The position numbers and the translations under genes are program-made. Positions 51,216-60,104 of a stretch of 64,000 bases of DNA are shown piece after piece; the first letter of the stretch is position 1; the number at the start of each line of letters is the position of its first letter. The notes beneath the pieces are model-generated. The model made no database searches. It was not told the origin of the DNA and saw only the letters and a list, made by a program, of their open reading frames with translations. The stretch lies in contig CAKTEH010000001.1 in assembly GCA_934546935.1 (NCBI GenBank), positions 342,943 to 406,942 on the forward strand, written 5' to 3'. This DNA comes from an uncultured Eubacteriales bacterium (GTDB taxonomy: Bacteria; Bacillota; Clostridia; Oscillospirales; QAMX01).

Positions 51216-52399
51216 GCGCCCTGTTTTTCACCCGCCTGAAGGCGCTGCTGCGGGAGGTAGGGTCTCTTCTCGTCCTGCTGCTGTGTATTGCGGCGGCACT
51301 CCTTACCGCATGGTACAGCTGGCAGAAGCAGGAGAGCTATCTCACGTTGGCGCTGGTCAACGAGGATACCGGCGTAATGGGCGGCAGACTGGCCGAGATG
51401 CTGGCACAGGAGGAAGGGCTGCATGTCGTAAACACGGATGCCGCGTCTGCCCGCCGCCTGTTGCTGCAAGACAGAGCGCAGTGCATGGTGCGCATTCCTG
51501 CGGAATTTTCCGAGCGGCTGGAGCAGCGTGAGTATCGGATGCTGGCGGAATTGACGGTGGTTTCCGGTGCGCCGTATTCCGAGGCCGTCACGGAGCCGCT
51601 GGTCAACGATATTATGAAGCTGTGGTTCGAGCGGCAGACGCTCTATGACACCGAGCGATTCCTACAGGAACAGGCGCTGACTATGACGCCGGCAATACGC
51701 AAGGAGCTGCAGGCGGAAATAGAACGTATTTGGGAGGAGGGCGCACGGATACGGGTGGAGGTCGTGACGCTGGGGGTCGCACCGGCCAGCGCACTGACGC
51801 AGTCCTCTCCGGCATTGTGCCGGTTTGCGGCATGGATACCGCTCTATCTGATTTTGAGCTGCAGCTGGATGCAGCAGCCGGGCTATCATGCGCTCGTCCG
51901 GGGCATCCGGCGCAGCGGATGCCCCTTGCCGCTGCTGTTTTTGACGCAGAGCGCCGCTTCGCTGGTGATGGCAGCCATCGGCTTTCTCTTTACGGCGGTC
52001 CTTTCCGGCGCGGCATGGCTGCTGCCGCACGTACTGCTTTACGGGCTGGGCTGTCTCGGTATGGCGCTGGTGGTCTGCTCTTTGTGCCGGAATGATGCGA
52101 CGCTTTTGCTGGTCGCGCCGACCGTGACGCTGTCAGCTGCCGCGTTGTCCGGGCTGCTGATTGAGATGCCCGACTGGGCGTCTGTCTTGGAGGCGATCTC
52201 CAACATCCTTCCCGGCCGCTCCTTTTACGAAGCGCTTGCCGGATACAGCCCCAACCTGGCGCACACGCTGCTGAAAACGATGCTCTGGCTGTTTGCCGGT
52301 TTGCTCTGTGCCTGTCTTTCTTCAGGAACCACACGAAATGTGCGCCGAAAAAAACCGCCCCGGAGCAAGACTCTGGGGCAGCCGAACGTGTCAAATTAA
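51206..52399 (+). CDS. ABC-2 type permease (second subunit)
   Basis: A 397-residue permease with the same plan as its neighbour: membrane segment at about 20-40, ectodomain opening LALVNEDTGVMGGRLAEML, then SARRLLLQDRAQCMVRIPAEFSERL, and six membrane segments from about residue 200. The two permeases look like diverged duplicates, probably a heterodimer. The start at 51206 follows AGGAGGT; an earlier in-frame start would run through the first permease. The C-terminal ~25 residues are basic. Ends before a strong terminator. Confidence 0.82.
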   Translation: MRLSALFFTRLKALLREVGSLLVLLLCIAAALLTAWYSWQKQESYLTLALVNEDTGVMGGRLAEMLAQEEGLHVVNTDAASARRLLLQDRAQCMVRIPAEFSERLEQREYRMLAELTVVSGAPYSEAVTEPLVNDIMKLWFERQTLYDTERFLQEQALTMTPAIRKELQAEIERIWEEGARIRVEVVTLGVAPASALTQSSPALCRFAAWIPLYLILSCSWMQQPGYHALVRGIRRSGCPLPLLFLTQSAASLVMAAIGFLFTAVLSGAAWLLPHVLLYGLGCLGMALVVCSLCRNDATLLLVAPTVTLSAAALSGLLIEMPDWASVLEAISNILPGRSFYEALAGYSPNLAHTLLKTMLWLFAGLLCACLSSGTTRNVRRKKPPRSKTLGQPNVSN

Positions 52400-52409
52400 G
52401 TGTTTTGAA

Positions 52410-52453
52410 AAGCGCCGAAGGCCTTCCGGTTTCCCGGAGGGCCTTCGGCGCTT
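52410..52453 (+). terminator. Terminator of the GC-rich exporter operon
   Basis: A 20-base, nearly perfect stem AAGCGCCGAAGGCC..CCGG / CCGG..GGCCTTCGGCGCTT, immediately after the last gene. Followed by TAT rather than a long T-run. Confidence 0.85.
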
Positions 52454-52471
52454 ATATCGGCTGTTTTGTGA

Positions 52472-52716
52472 TCAGCGATATTCAAAACCGATTTTGCAGG
52501 TAGGCAGTGCGTATTCCGGCTTGGCACCATCTGTGTCGTTGGGGCGATCTGTATTTTTACGCCGACTGTTTTCCCTTCATATACATATTTGCCGTCAAGC
52601 TGCATTTTCTCATCGACCCACGCTTTTTCCTTCTTCGTTTATACAAGCAAGCTCCTCCACAGAAACACATTTGCTGTGCGTGATCGGTTTCCAGCTTGGT
52701 TTGCAGATAATAGGTA
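52472..52716 (-). pseudogene. Gene remnant with two frameshifts
   Basis: Three minus-strand frames in succession give one sensible protein end: KPITHSKCVSVEELACINEEGK in the first, AWVDEKMQLDGKYVYEGKTV and KIQIAP in the second, and NDTDGAKPEYALPTCKIGFE before a stop at 52472 in the third. This is clear decay of a real gene, whose 5' part is absent. I do not recognise the family. The gap around it holds no other gene. Confidence 0.6.
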
Positions 52717-54120
52717 GTGCGCAGGATTTTAGCATTTGCGGCCGTACTGGTAATCGCTTGCACTGCAGCAGTTGGGTTTTCGGCTGCGCAGCTGCATAAG
52801 GCAAGTGAACAGGTAGAATTCACAGGACGCATTGAATATGGGGATCCGGCCGCTGCCGGGGATGTCCAATTAACGCTGCGCACGCAGTATGACCGGCATC
52901 TGTTTTGGAATACAGCCTGCCGGTTTGACAACGCAGGTGTGCAGGCGCAGACGGAATTTTCCTTTTCCGCGGTTGAGCGGATAGAAGGCCGGGACGATTC
53001 TTATTCCGGCGTGGAGTTGCAGACGGCAGTCTACGCCGGCATGGGAGATCCTGATGAGCCGCAGGAGGGCCTGGCTGCCGCTTACCAGGAATTGTACCGG
53101 CAGACGCCGCCGGGAGGGGAACGCAGCCGGGTGATATACTTAAAAGATTACTGTACGTACTATCCGTTGTCTGTACACTTGGATTTCCCCGGTTGCTTTT
53201 TGCATCTGGATCCAGTAGATACATATAGATCGGACTTATTGCGAAAGGTTGCGCAGGCTTTTGCAGATTTCTTCCGTATTCCTGTGCTTTCGGATTCTCA
53301 GATCGAGATTTCCGTATCCCGGGATATCTCCCGGAACTCAACAGGATTTGGGATGGGAAAGTGCGAGGGGGATGAATTCTATTTATGGACAGACAGCGTA
53401 TGTACGGACAGCGCCTGTTATTTTACGTTTGATGCGCATACCGCGCAGGGGAAGCTGGCGGATACCAGCGCGATTCCCGGCGGTTATGGGATCTATCGTA
53501 TTGCGGCTGCGGAAGATGATGCCGGCATGCTGGCGGCGGTTCAGAAAATGGAGATGGCGTATGCGCTTGACCCGGAAAATACTTTTCTTGGGTTAGATCT
53601 TGCACCACAGCAGGACGCACTGCTTGTGCATACAGTCGAGGATGGGATGTATACCTTAACTGTCATTGAAGTTGATGGGATGCAGACGCTGCAAAAACTC
53701 ACTGTAATGCCGTGGCCGGAAAACGAAGAAAATTACGGCTGGCAATTTTATATATCCGAAGAATTCATTGCCGTAGTGCTTTCAGAAAAAACGCTAACCG
53801 TGCTTTCACGGGATATAGAGGGTACGTATCACGTAGGATTTACTGCGCCGCTTGGACTGGCGGCCGATGCGATCCGGGATTCCAAGAGCAGGAATGCCAT
53901 GGATTTCAGTGGAGAAAACATTGTTGTCAGTGGTTTTCTGTACGAAGAGGAGATGTACGGCGAAAGCTGCGGCTTTTATCTGGCGGTTTATGATGCGTAT
54001 GGGTTGCGTTATTACGGCGAATATGCTTCAAGCCTGGATGCTTTTGGCTCCGTGCTTCGCTATTCCGAGCGTTGTTTTCCATCGGAGACGGATGCAATTT
54101 GCGTTACGATTATGCCATAA
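52717..54120 (+). CDS. Exported protein of unknown function (467 aa)
   Basis: A signal-anchor segment (MRRILAFAAVLVIACTAAVGFSAA) is followed by an extracytoplasmic domain. The second half contains repeating beta-strand stretches (LLVHTVEDGMYTLTVIEVDGMQTLQKL; FIAVVLSEKTLTVLSRDIEGTYH; GFYLAVYDAYGLRYYG) that resemble beta-propeller blades. No catalytic motif seen. The start is GTG at 52717 without a good ribosome-binding site; no better start exists upstream, where a decayed gene lies on the other strand. It stands alone and ends before a hairpin. Function unknown. Confidence 0.65.
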   Translation: MRRILAFAAVLVIACTAAVGFSAAQLHKASEQVEFTGRIEYGDPAAAGDVQLTLRTQYDRHLFWNTACRFDNAGVQAQTEFSFSAVERIEGRDDSYSGVELQTAVYAGMGDPDEPQEGLAAAYQELYRQTPPGGERSRVIYLKDYCTYYPLSVHLDFPGCFLHLDPVDTYRSDLLRKVAQAFADFFRIPVLSDSQIEISVSRDISRNSTGFGMGKCEGDEFYLWTDSVCTDSACYFTFDAHTAQGKLADTSAIPGGYGIYRIAAAEDDAGMLAAVQKMEMAYALDPENTFLGLDLAPQQDALLVHTVEDGMYTLTVIEVDGMQTLQKLTVMPWPENEENYGWQFYISEEFIAVVLSEKTLTVLSRDIEGTYHVGFTAPLGLAADAIRDSKSRNAMDFSGENIVVSGFLYEEEMYGESCGFYLAVYDAYGLRYYGEYASSLDAFGSVLRYSERCFPSETDAICVTIMP

Positions 54121-54158
54121 AATCTGGAGAAAAAGACGGCGGCGTAAGATACCTGAAT

Positions 54159-54190
54159 TTGTCCCGTGTGTTCGAAAACACACGGGACAA
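54159..54190 (+). terminator. Hairpin after the exported-protein gene
   Basis: A perfect stem TTGTCCCGTGTGTT with its complement and a 4-base loop. There is no T-run, so termination efficiency is uncertain. Confidence 0.6.
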
Positions 54191-54214
54191 TGCTGTATAT
54201 AAGGGTTTGATTGT

Positions 54215-54250
54215 AAAAAATCCCCCCTGCATTTCATATGCAGGGGGGAT
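54215..54250 (-). terminator. Intrinsic terminator of the DUF1015 gene
   Basis: On the minus strand ATCCCCCCTGCA pairs with TGCAGGGGGGAT and is followed by six T. Confidence 0.92.
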
Positions 54251-54254
54251 AAGA

Positions 54255-55523
54255 TCAGAATTGGAAGTTATTGAAAACCAGCCCAGTGATCAGTTTCGGA
54301 TAGAAATACGTGGATTTCTGCGGCATTTTTTCGCCGGCAAGCGCTACGTCTTTAATCTGCCGGACGCGGGTAGGATTGATCAAAAATGCCCCCTGCGCTT
54401 CACCGGAATCGACGCAGGCGATCGCTTCCTGTGCGTCACGCGTATAGCGCAAGTTTGTCCCGGCGGCCATCTGCGTCTCGCCGATGCCGAAAACTGGCCC
54501 CAGGATTACCTGATGCAAAACGGCAACATCAAGGGATCGGTAAGCCGCGGATTTGTGAGGCGCATAACGGTACATTACGTCCTCGTCGGCAAGGGTAAGC
54601 AGCCATACCTTTCCCTGGGTATAGAATACAAACCGGGTTTCTGTACCGCCGGCCAAAGCGGAAGGAATCTGCGTTTTTTCAATTTCTGTAATTGTGAAGG
54701 TCTGCGAAAGCGCGGACAGAACCTCTTCAGGCTGGTAATTTTCCAGATTCATCAGCATTCTGTGCGTCGGGAAGACAACGAGCCCATGCTGGTCAATATC
54801 AACGAGCATCATCATGACATATTCCGCATTGCCGGCGCTGCCGTTTTTTTCACGCAGCCAGTTGCGATAGCGGATGGCTGTCTCGTACCGGTGATGGCCG
54901 TCGGCAATAAACAGTTTTTTATCCATAAAGGCATTGCAGAGCAATTGGCATACTGCGGGATCGCTTTCGATCCAGAGCCGGTGTGTGACGCCCTGATCAT
55001 CTGTAAATTCGCGGTTGCACTCCCGGTCACTGATGGCGTTGATGGCCGGGGAAATAGTATGCTCTTGGTCAATATACATGGAATAAACCTGGCTGAAATT
55101 GCATCCGGTGGCAACCATCAAGTCGAATCGATCCTGTTTTGCTTTGGAGAGCGTTTCCTCGTGCGGCAGGACAATGCCTTTTTCAAATTCCTCCAATTTG
55201 ACGCGCGCAATTAAGCCGCGCAGGTACATTTTTTTACCACCGATGGAAAAATCTTCTTCGTAGAGGTAAAAAGCGTCTTCCCCAACGTCCGTCAAAACAC
55301 CTTCGGCCAGCCATTTCTCCAGATAGGCTGCGGCATTGGCATAACGCTGCGCGCCTTCTCCGGGAGGCAGCTCAAGATGGATGGCGTTATGCGGCGCTTC
55401 CATGTAAAGCTTTTCCTGCTGCTGCGGCGGAATGATATCATAAGGCGGGCAGCAAAGCTTTGTAAGTTCCTCGTTTTTATCAATTTTATACATCATTGCG
55501 TTGAAAGGACGGATAGTTGCCAT
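54255..55523 (-). CDS. DUF1015 family protein
   Basis: A 422-residue cytoplasmic protein. The N-terminus IRPFNAMMYKIDK..LCCPPYDII and the central FIADGHHRYETAIRYRNW are the marks of DUF1015, a family with no settled function; some related ParB-fold proteins are free-serine kinases. The start at 55523 (MATIRPF) sits 6 bases after GAGG; the longer frame would need a TTG upstream. Monocistronic. The last gene of its strand before a terminator. Confidence 0.85.
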   Translation of the reverse strand: MATIRPFNAMMYKIDKNEELTKLCCPPYDIIPPQQQEKLYMEAPHNAIHLELPPGEGAQRYANAAAYLEKWLAEGVLTDVGEDAFYLYEEDFSIGGKKMYLRGLIARVKLEEFEKGIVLPHEETLSKAKQDRFDLMVATGCNFSQVYSMYIDQEHTISPAINAISDRECNREFTDDQGVTHRLWIESDPAVCQLLCNAFMDKKLFIADGHHRYETAIRYRNWLREKNGSAGNAEYVMMMLVDIDQHGLVVFPTHRMLMNLENYQPEEVLSALSQTFTITEIEKTQIPSALAGGTETRFVFYTQGKVWLLTLADEDVMYRYAPHKSAAYRSLDVAVLHQVILGPVFGIGETQMAAGTNLRYTRDAQEAIACVDSGEAQGAFLINPTRVRQIKDVALAGEKMPQKSTYFYPKLITGLVFNNFQF

Positions 55524-55614
55524 ATAACACCTCAAAATCAGTAAATTTCCTTTATGAAAACGGCAATAAGGGCAATACTATGTTTGCCGAAGATTATTTG
55601 CGGAGGATGAATGT

Positions 55615-55776
55615 ATGAAAGAATTTGCCTGCGGCGTTGCAGCCGGGATGGCCGTCAGCGCGGCGGTCGCGATGGTGTGCATGCCGAAAAAATCCTGTGC
55701 GAAAAAGCGCATTGGACAGACTTTAAAGTCAATGGTGGATTTTGTCGACGATCTTGGCGACGTATTCCGAAGCTGA
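55615..55776 (+). CDS. Small membrane-anchored protein (53 aa)
   Basis: Reads MKEFACGVAAGMAVSAAVAM, then VCMPKKSCAKK and a helical tail ending DDLGDVFRS. A single hydrophobic helix (about 4-24) is followed by a basic stretch and an amphipathic tail. This resembles small YtxH-like proteins of Firmicutes. CGGAGG lies 8 bases upstream of the ATG. A GC-rich hairpin follows the stop. Confidence 0.7.
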   Translation: MKEFACGVAAGMAVSAAVAMVCMPKKSCAKKRIGQTLKSMVDFVDDLGDVFRS

Positions 55777-55781
55777 ATTAC

Positions 55782-55800
55782 GCGGGCGCAATACGCCCGC
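55782..55800. terminator. GC hairpin between convergent genes
   Basis: GCGGGCG and CGCCCGC form a perfect stem with a 5-base loop between the small membrane protein gene and mtaB. No T-run. Confidence 0.5.
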
Positions 55801-55813
55801 TACATAAAACGGC

Positions 55814-57112
55814 TCATAAAACCCTGTCTGTCAGATGGCCATAAAGCTTGCCGTCGCGCAAGGTATCGATATGTACTGGGCATACTTGCGCACGAAGTGC
55901 AGGCGCATTTGTGATACAGACCGGAAGGTAGTTTTCTGAATGTCCCTGTGCAGTATCCCCGTCCGGTTCTTCAAAAAGGACTGAAAGCGTCCGGCCTATC
56001 TGCGCATGGAGAAAATCCCTGTGCATACGCGCACCTGCTTCAGCAGCTTTATGTGCCCGTTCCTGCTTTATGGCGCGGGGAAGTTGGGGCATCTTCGCCG
56101 CAGGTGTTCCGGGACGGCTGGAATATGGGAAAACATGCATCTGGGAAAAGCGGCAGATTTCTAAAAATGCAAGCGTATGTGCAAATTCCTCTTCCGTTTC
56201 TCCCGGGAAACCGGTAATCAAATCGGTAGTTATGCCGCAGTTTGGAAAGAATTCCCGCAGAAGGTTTACAGATTCCAAAAAGCGGGCTGTATCGTAGCGC
56301 CTTCGCATGCGTGCAAGCGTGGCGTCGCAGCCGGACTGTAGCGAAAGATGGAAATGCGGTAAAACGCCGGGCAATGCGGCGGAGCGGATACAAAAATCCC
56401 GGGTAATGGTCCTCGGTTCCAGCGAACCAAGATGAATACGCATTTCGGGAACCGCACCGCAAAGCGTCTCCAACAGGTGGATCAGCCCTGTACCGTCTTT
56501 AAAATCATGCCCGTAAGAAGAAATTTCTATACCGGTCAACACAATTTCCCGATAACCTTCTGCCGCAAGTTCCCTGGCGGCTATGGCTGCGTCGGAAAGC
56601 GGTAGGGACCGGATGTGCCCCCGGGAATAAGGGATAATACAGTAACTGCAATAATTGTCGCAGCCCTCCTCAATTTTAAGCAGGGCGCGGGTCCGGCCGG
56701 CATATCCGCCGGCGGGCAAAGGTTCAAAGGCGAGTCCCGGCTGATACGGGGAGACTTCGCAGAGGGGCTGTTTCTGTGCACACGCGGACTCCAACTGTTC
56801 GATTACCGCGGCGCGCTCGCGCGTTCCGCAGACGAGATCGGCGCCTAACGCAAGCGCTGCACCAGGGGATACCTGAGAAAAACACCCGCATACGGCAACA
56901 CAGGCCTGCGGTGCGCTGCGGCGCGCTGCGCGGATAATCTGCCGGCTTTTCCGGTCGCTTTCCGCGGTCACCGTACAGGTATTGATTACGTATGCGTCAG
57001 CCTCTGCTTCAAAAGGCACGATGCTGTGTCCCCGGGAAAGCGCAAGTGTTTCCATTGCCTGCGTATCAAACTGGTTGGCTTTACAGCCGAGGGTATAAAA
57101 GGCAATTTTCAT
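55814..57112 (-). CDS. mtaB: tRNA (N6-L-threonylcarbamoyladenosine37-C2) methylthiotransferase MtaB
   Basis: A 432-residue radical-SAM methylthiotransferase acting on t6A37 of tRNAs. The N-terminal UPF0004 domain holds one iron-sulfur cluster with Cys in TLGCKANQ, NTCTVTAES and CGCFSQ. The radical-SAM motif is CDNYCSYCIIPYSRG near residue 147, and a TRAM domain closes the C-terminus. MKIAFYTLGCKANQFDTQAM at the start is diagnostic of MtaB rather than MiaB or RimO. The start at 57112 is chosen by family alignment; the upstream site is weak and a longer N-terminus is possible. Confidence 0.92.
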   Translation of the reverse strand: MKIAFYTLGCKANQFDTQAMETLALSRGHSIVPFEAEADAYVINTCTVTAESDRKSRQIIRAARRSAPQACVAVCGCFSQVSPGAALALGADLVCGTRERAAVIEQLESACAQKQPLCEVSPYQPGLAFEPLPAGGYAGRTRALLKIEEGCDNYCSYCIIPYSRGHIRSLPLSDAAIAARELAAEGYREIVLTGIEISSYGHDFKDGTGLIHLLETLCGAVPEMRIHLGSLEPRTITRDFCIRSAALPGVLPHFHLSLQSGCDATLARMRRRYDTARFLESVNLLREFFPNCGITTDLITGFPGETEEEFAHTLAFLEICRFSQMHVFPYSSRPGTPAAKMPQLPRAIKQERAHKAAEAGARMHRDFLHAQIGRTLSVLFEEPDGDTAQGHSENYLPVCITNAPALRAQVCPVHIDTLRDGKLYGHLTDRVL

Positions 57113-57235
57113 AAATTTTTGTATACCTGACAGATTCCTGCCGGTATGTTCGGAAAAATCCGACATTACCGCCAATATATCAATCATTATATATTATTTT
57201 CAAGCGTTTCACAAGGGATTCCATAGGGAATAAAC

Positions 57236-57265
57236 GCATAAAAAACGGTGGAAAAGAAAAGATAA
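57236..57265 (+). promoter_or_regulatory. Possible forespore promoter of dacF
   Basis: GCATA (57236-57240) followed after 15 bases by GAAAAGATAA resembles the element upstream of sleB. dacF is SigF-controlled in Bacillus. Imperfect -10. Confidence 0.25.
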
Positions 57266-57307
57266 GCTTGTTGTTTTATACGAAATTTAGAAAAATCGGT
57301 GGTGTTT

Positions 57308-58435
57308 ATGAAAAAGATTGCAATATTCCTGGTGCTGACAGCCCTGCTGAGCGTTTCAGCTTTTGCCGAAGGCGGCGCACAGATTGAAGCCCCCTCCGGG
57401 ATCCTGATTGAAAACAGTACGGGACAGATTCTCTTTGAAAAGGATGCGCACCAGCGCCTTGCTCCTGCGAGCGTGACAAAAGTAATGACTATGCTTCTGA
57501 CAATGGAAGCGCTGGAAAGCGGAAGGATCCATTTGGATGATATTGTGACTGCGTCTGACCATGCTGCGGAAATGGGGGGTTCCCAGATTTATCTGGCTCC
57601 TGGCGAGCAGATGAGCGTACATGATATGCTCAAATCCATTGCAGTCGCCTCGGCAAACGATGCCTGCGTGGCAATGGCAGAACATATCTGCGGGAGCGAG
57701 CAGGCTTTTGTTGATATGATGAATCAGAAAGCGCAGAGCCTTGGTATGGCAGATACGCATTTTGACAACTGCTGCGGGCTGGATTCGGAGACCCACTATA
57801 CGTCTGCCTACGATATTGCGCTGATGTCGCGGGAACTGTTGCGCCATGAGGGAATTCGGGCTTATACGACGATCTGGATGGACACGGTGCGCGATGGGCA
57901 GTTTGGGTTGACCAATACCAATAAGCTGGTCCGTTTTTACGATGGGGCGACAGGGCTGAAGACGGGATTTACATCCAAAGCGGGTTACTGTGTTTCTGCG
58001 ACTGCGAACCGTTCCGGAATGGAGCTGATTGCGGTGATTATGCATTCAGATAGCTCAGCCCACCGCAACGCCGATGCTTCCGGGCTGCTCAATTATGGAT
58101 TTGCCAATTATGCATTGGTACGCTATGACGGTGCGGATGCCGCACCGGATCCGGTTACGGTACTGCTTGGGAAAGAAGACAGCTGTATTGGAGAAATCGC
58201 TGATGATTCCTGCCTTCTGGTTAATAAAGCCGAAGCGCAGTCGATTGAAAAACAAATTAGTCTGGATCAGACCCTGACAGCTCCGGTTGAAAAAGGACAG
58301 CGGATCGGCGTGCTGCGCTATGTCAAAGATGGAGAGGTACTGAAAGAAGTGCCAATCCTGGCCAAATATGCGATCGAAAAACGAGGTGTGCTGGATATAT
58401 ATTCCGATGTCCTGCGGAATCTGATGATGAAATAA
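57308..58435 (+). CDS. dacF: D-alanyl-D-alanine carboxypeptidase DacF (penicillin-binding protein)
   Basis: A 375-residue exported peptidase S11 that trims the terminal D-Ala of peptidoglycan stem peptides. The signal peptide ends near residue 20 (SVSAFAEG). Active-site motifs: SVTK with Ser near 55, SAN near 115, KTGFTSKAG near 217. The C-terminal PBP5-like domain covers about 265-365. The start at 57308 is placed 4-5 bases after GGTGGTG. In spore formers this type modifies spore cortex or vegetative wall. Monocistronic, with a hairpin behind it. Confidence 0.92.
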   Translation: MKKIAIFLVLTALLSVSAFAEGGAQIEAPSGILIENSTGQILFEKDAHQRLAPASVTKVMTMLLTMEALESGRIHLDDIVTASDHAAEMGGSQIYLAPGEQMSVHDMLKSIAVASANDACVAMAEHICGSEQAFVDMMNQKAQSLGMADTHFDNCCGLDSETHYTSAYDIALMSRELLRHEGIRAYTTIWMDTVRDGQFGLTNTNKLVRFYDGATGLKTGFTSKAGYCVSATANRSGMELIAVIMHSDSSAHRNADASGLLNYGFANYALVRYDGADAAPDPVTVLLGKEDSCIGEIADDSCLLVNKAEAQSIEKQISLDQTLTAPVEKGQRIGVLRYVKDGEVLKEVPILAKYAIEKRGVLDIYSDVLRNLMMK

Positions 58436-58442
58436 GCAAAAA

Positions 58443-58480
58443 TTTTGTCCGCCTGGAAGGAAAATTTCAGGCGGACAAAA
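58443..58480. terminator. Hairpin after dacF
   Basis: TTTTGTCCGCCTG pairs perfectly with CAGGCGGACAAAA. The flanking T-run is on the 5' side, so on the plus strand it is a stem with A-U closure rather than a canonical terminator. Confidence 0.6.
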
Positions 58481-58622
58481 AAATACACAAAACGCATTGC
58501 CCGCGCCTGTTTTTTATGGTATACTAAAGATGCGGCACAGGCAGGCCGGCGATTGTCTTTTTTTAAGGGCCAAGGCTTTTGTACGCGCAATAGGCGAAAG
58601 CTTATTCAGGGAGGTAAAAAAA

Positions 58623-59039
58623 TTGATTAATTTAATTGTTGGGCATAAGGGCTCCGGCAAAACAAAAATGCTGATTGATATGGTCAACAAGGCCTGCGAA
58701 GAAGAGAATGGGAGCGTCGTTTGTATTGAGGGCGGACGCAACCTTACATACAATATCAAATATGCGGCGCGCCTGGTGGATATCTGTGAGTATCCCATCG
58801 CGGCTGGCGTAGATGCATTTTTTGCTTTTGTGTGCGCAATTTATTCCCAGAATTTTGATATTACGCATATGTTTATTGACAGCCTGCAGAAAGCGGCACG
58901 TACGGACGACCTGTCTGAGTTTGCCCGGCTTTTGGATAATATGGAAGCATTCAGCGAAAAATACGGTGTTAATTTTACCGTTATGCTCTCCTGCGAGCGG
59001 GAAGAAGCGGAAAAATACCTTGGAAAGTATCTGAGCTGA
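58623..59039 (+). CDS. Small P-loop ATPase-like protein (138 aa)
   Basis: A small protein starting with a Walker A (LIVGHKGSGKTKMLIDMVN, residues 4-22) followed by VVCIEGGRNLTYNIKYAARLVDI and a Walker B-like THMFIDSLQKAAR near residue 80. Homologues in Clostridia are often labelled twitching motility or PilT-like, without evidence for a pilus role. The start is TTG, seven bases after GGGAGG; no ATG is near. No partner genes adjacent. Confidence 0.72.
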   Translation: MINLIVGHKGSGKTKMLIDMVNKACEEENGSVVCIEGGRNLTYNIKYAARLVDICEYPIAAGVDAFFAFVCAIYSQNFDITHMFIDSLQKAARTDDLSEFARLLDNMEAFSEKYGVNFTVMLSCEREEAEKYLGKYLS

Positions 59040-59212
59040 AATGCTCCGAATACTGCTTATTTTGCCAGTTTCCGTGCGGCGCGGGTATATTTTGCTGCTG
59101 CGTCAGAACTAAGCCGCCAATGCGGATACCATCTCGGCAGCATATATGACAACGGGTTGCTTTGCAGAATAAGCGTTTGGATTTGTATTTATGGCAGGTT
59201 TTGCCGCCGCGC

Positions 59213-59245
59213 GTAAATGCCGCCTGAAAGCGGCATTTACTTTTT
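59213..59245 (+). terminator. Intrinsic terminator after the P-loop gene
   Basis: A perfect 11-base stem GTAAATGCCGC with its complement, loop CTGAAA, five T. Confidence 0.92.
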
Positions 59246-59333
59246 GCCCGAGTTTGCCGGGGGCGGCCCTGCATTGTGGATTGTGTGCATAGGACGCGCT
59301 GGATATGCATATGTTTTTCCAGAGGTGGTGTAG

Positions 59334-60041
59334 TTGAGAAGGTCAAGGGGCGGATGCTTGAGCGCAGTAATTTTTCTGGTTGTGCTTATTGCCTGTATTT
59401 GCCTGATTTATAAAATGGTGGATTCCTCTTCCGGCGGCAAAGGTCCGGATATGATTGATACGCTGCTGGACCGGCTTGGTTATACGCCGAAGCAGAAAGC
59501 GGCCCCTGATGACGGGGAAGTCCCGGATGCTTCGCTTCAGACGCCAAGCGATCCGGGCAGTACGGTGTTTGGCGACCTGCCGGACGCAAATGTCATTAAA
59601 ATTGAACTGACCCAGGAAAAATTGCTTGCGCTGCTGCAGGAGGAACTGGATAAAAGTTTCCCCATGACGCTGAAGAACCTTGAAATTTCGCAGGATGCGG
59701 CTGCGCAGGTGGAAGCGGTATTGGAACGCGACGCATTTTTGGAATATGTAGAGGCAAATGAGAGTGCACTGGAAGGTGTGCAGGTGCTGCTTTTGAAGCT
59801 GGCGCCGGAACAGATCGAAGCTTCGGCCAGCATTGCGCTTTCCTACAGCGCTGCGGATGGGAAGTTGCATATTGATCCGGAGAAGCTTACAGTTCAGGGC
59901 GTCAGTATCCCCGTATCCCTGATTCCCTCCGCGCTGACAGACAGTTTCTGCCTGGCGTTGGACAATTATACCGGACAGTATGGGTATAAGCTCAGTGCAA
60001 TTGAGTTTTATGACGGATATATGCAGATTTATATTGAGTAG
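59334..60041 (+). CDS. Membrane-anchored extracytoplasmic protein (235 aa)
   Basis: One N-terminal membrane segment (about residues 8-28), a Ser/Pro/Asp-rich linker (about 30-80) and an extracytoplasmic domain of about 150 residues with KIELTQEKLLALLQEELDKSFPMTLKNLEIS and a C-terminal strand ending YDGYMQIYIE. The layout recalls YpmS/DUF2140-like or lipid-binding beta sheet proteins, but I cannot assign a family. The start is TTG at 59334, six bases after GAGGTG. It lies between two terminators. Confidence 0.65.
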   Translation: MRRSRGGCLSAVIFLVVLIACICLIYKMVDSSSGGKGPDMIDTLLDRLGYTPKQKAAPDDGEVPDASLQTPSDPGSTVFGDLPDANVIKIELTQEKLLALLQEELDKSFPMTLKNLEISQDAAAQVEAVLERDAFLEYVEANESALEGVQVLLLKLAPEQIEASASIALSYSAADGKLHIDPEKLTVQGVSIPVSLIPSALTDSFCLALDNYTGQYGYKLSAIEFYDGYMQIYIE

Positions 60042-60070
60042 GCCCAAAAATCAGGAAAAAACATGAAAAA

Positions 60071-60104
60071 AAGCGTGGAAATCTGTTGACAGATTTCCAC
60101 GCTT
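60071..60104. terminator. Hairpin enclosing the -35 box of rplU
   Basis: AAGCGTGGAAATCT pairs perfectly with AGATTTCCACGCTT across a 6-base loop. The T-run is only on the minus strand. The loop contains most of the TTGACA box of the next promoter. Confidence 0.7.
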
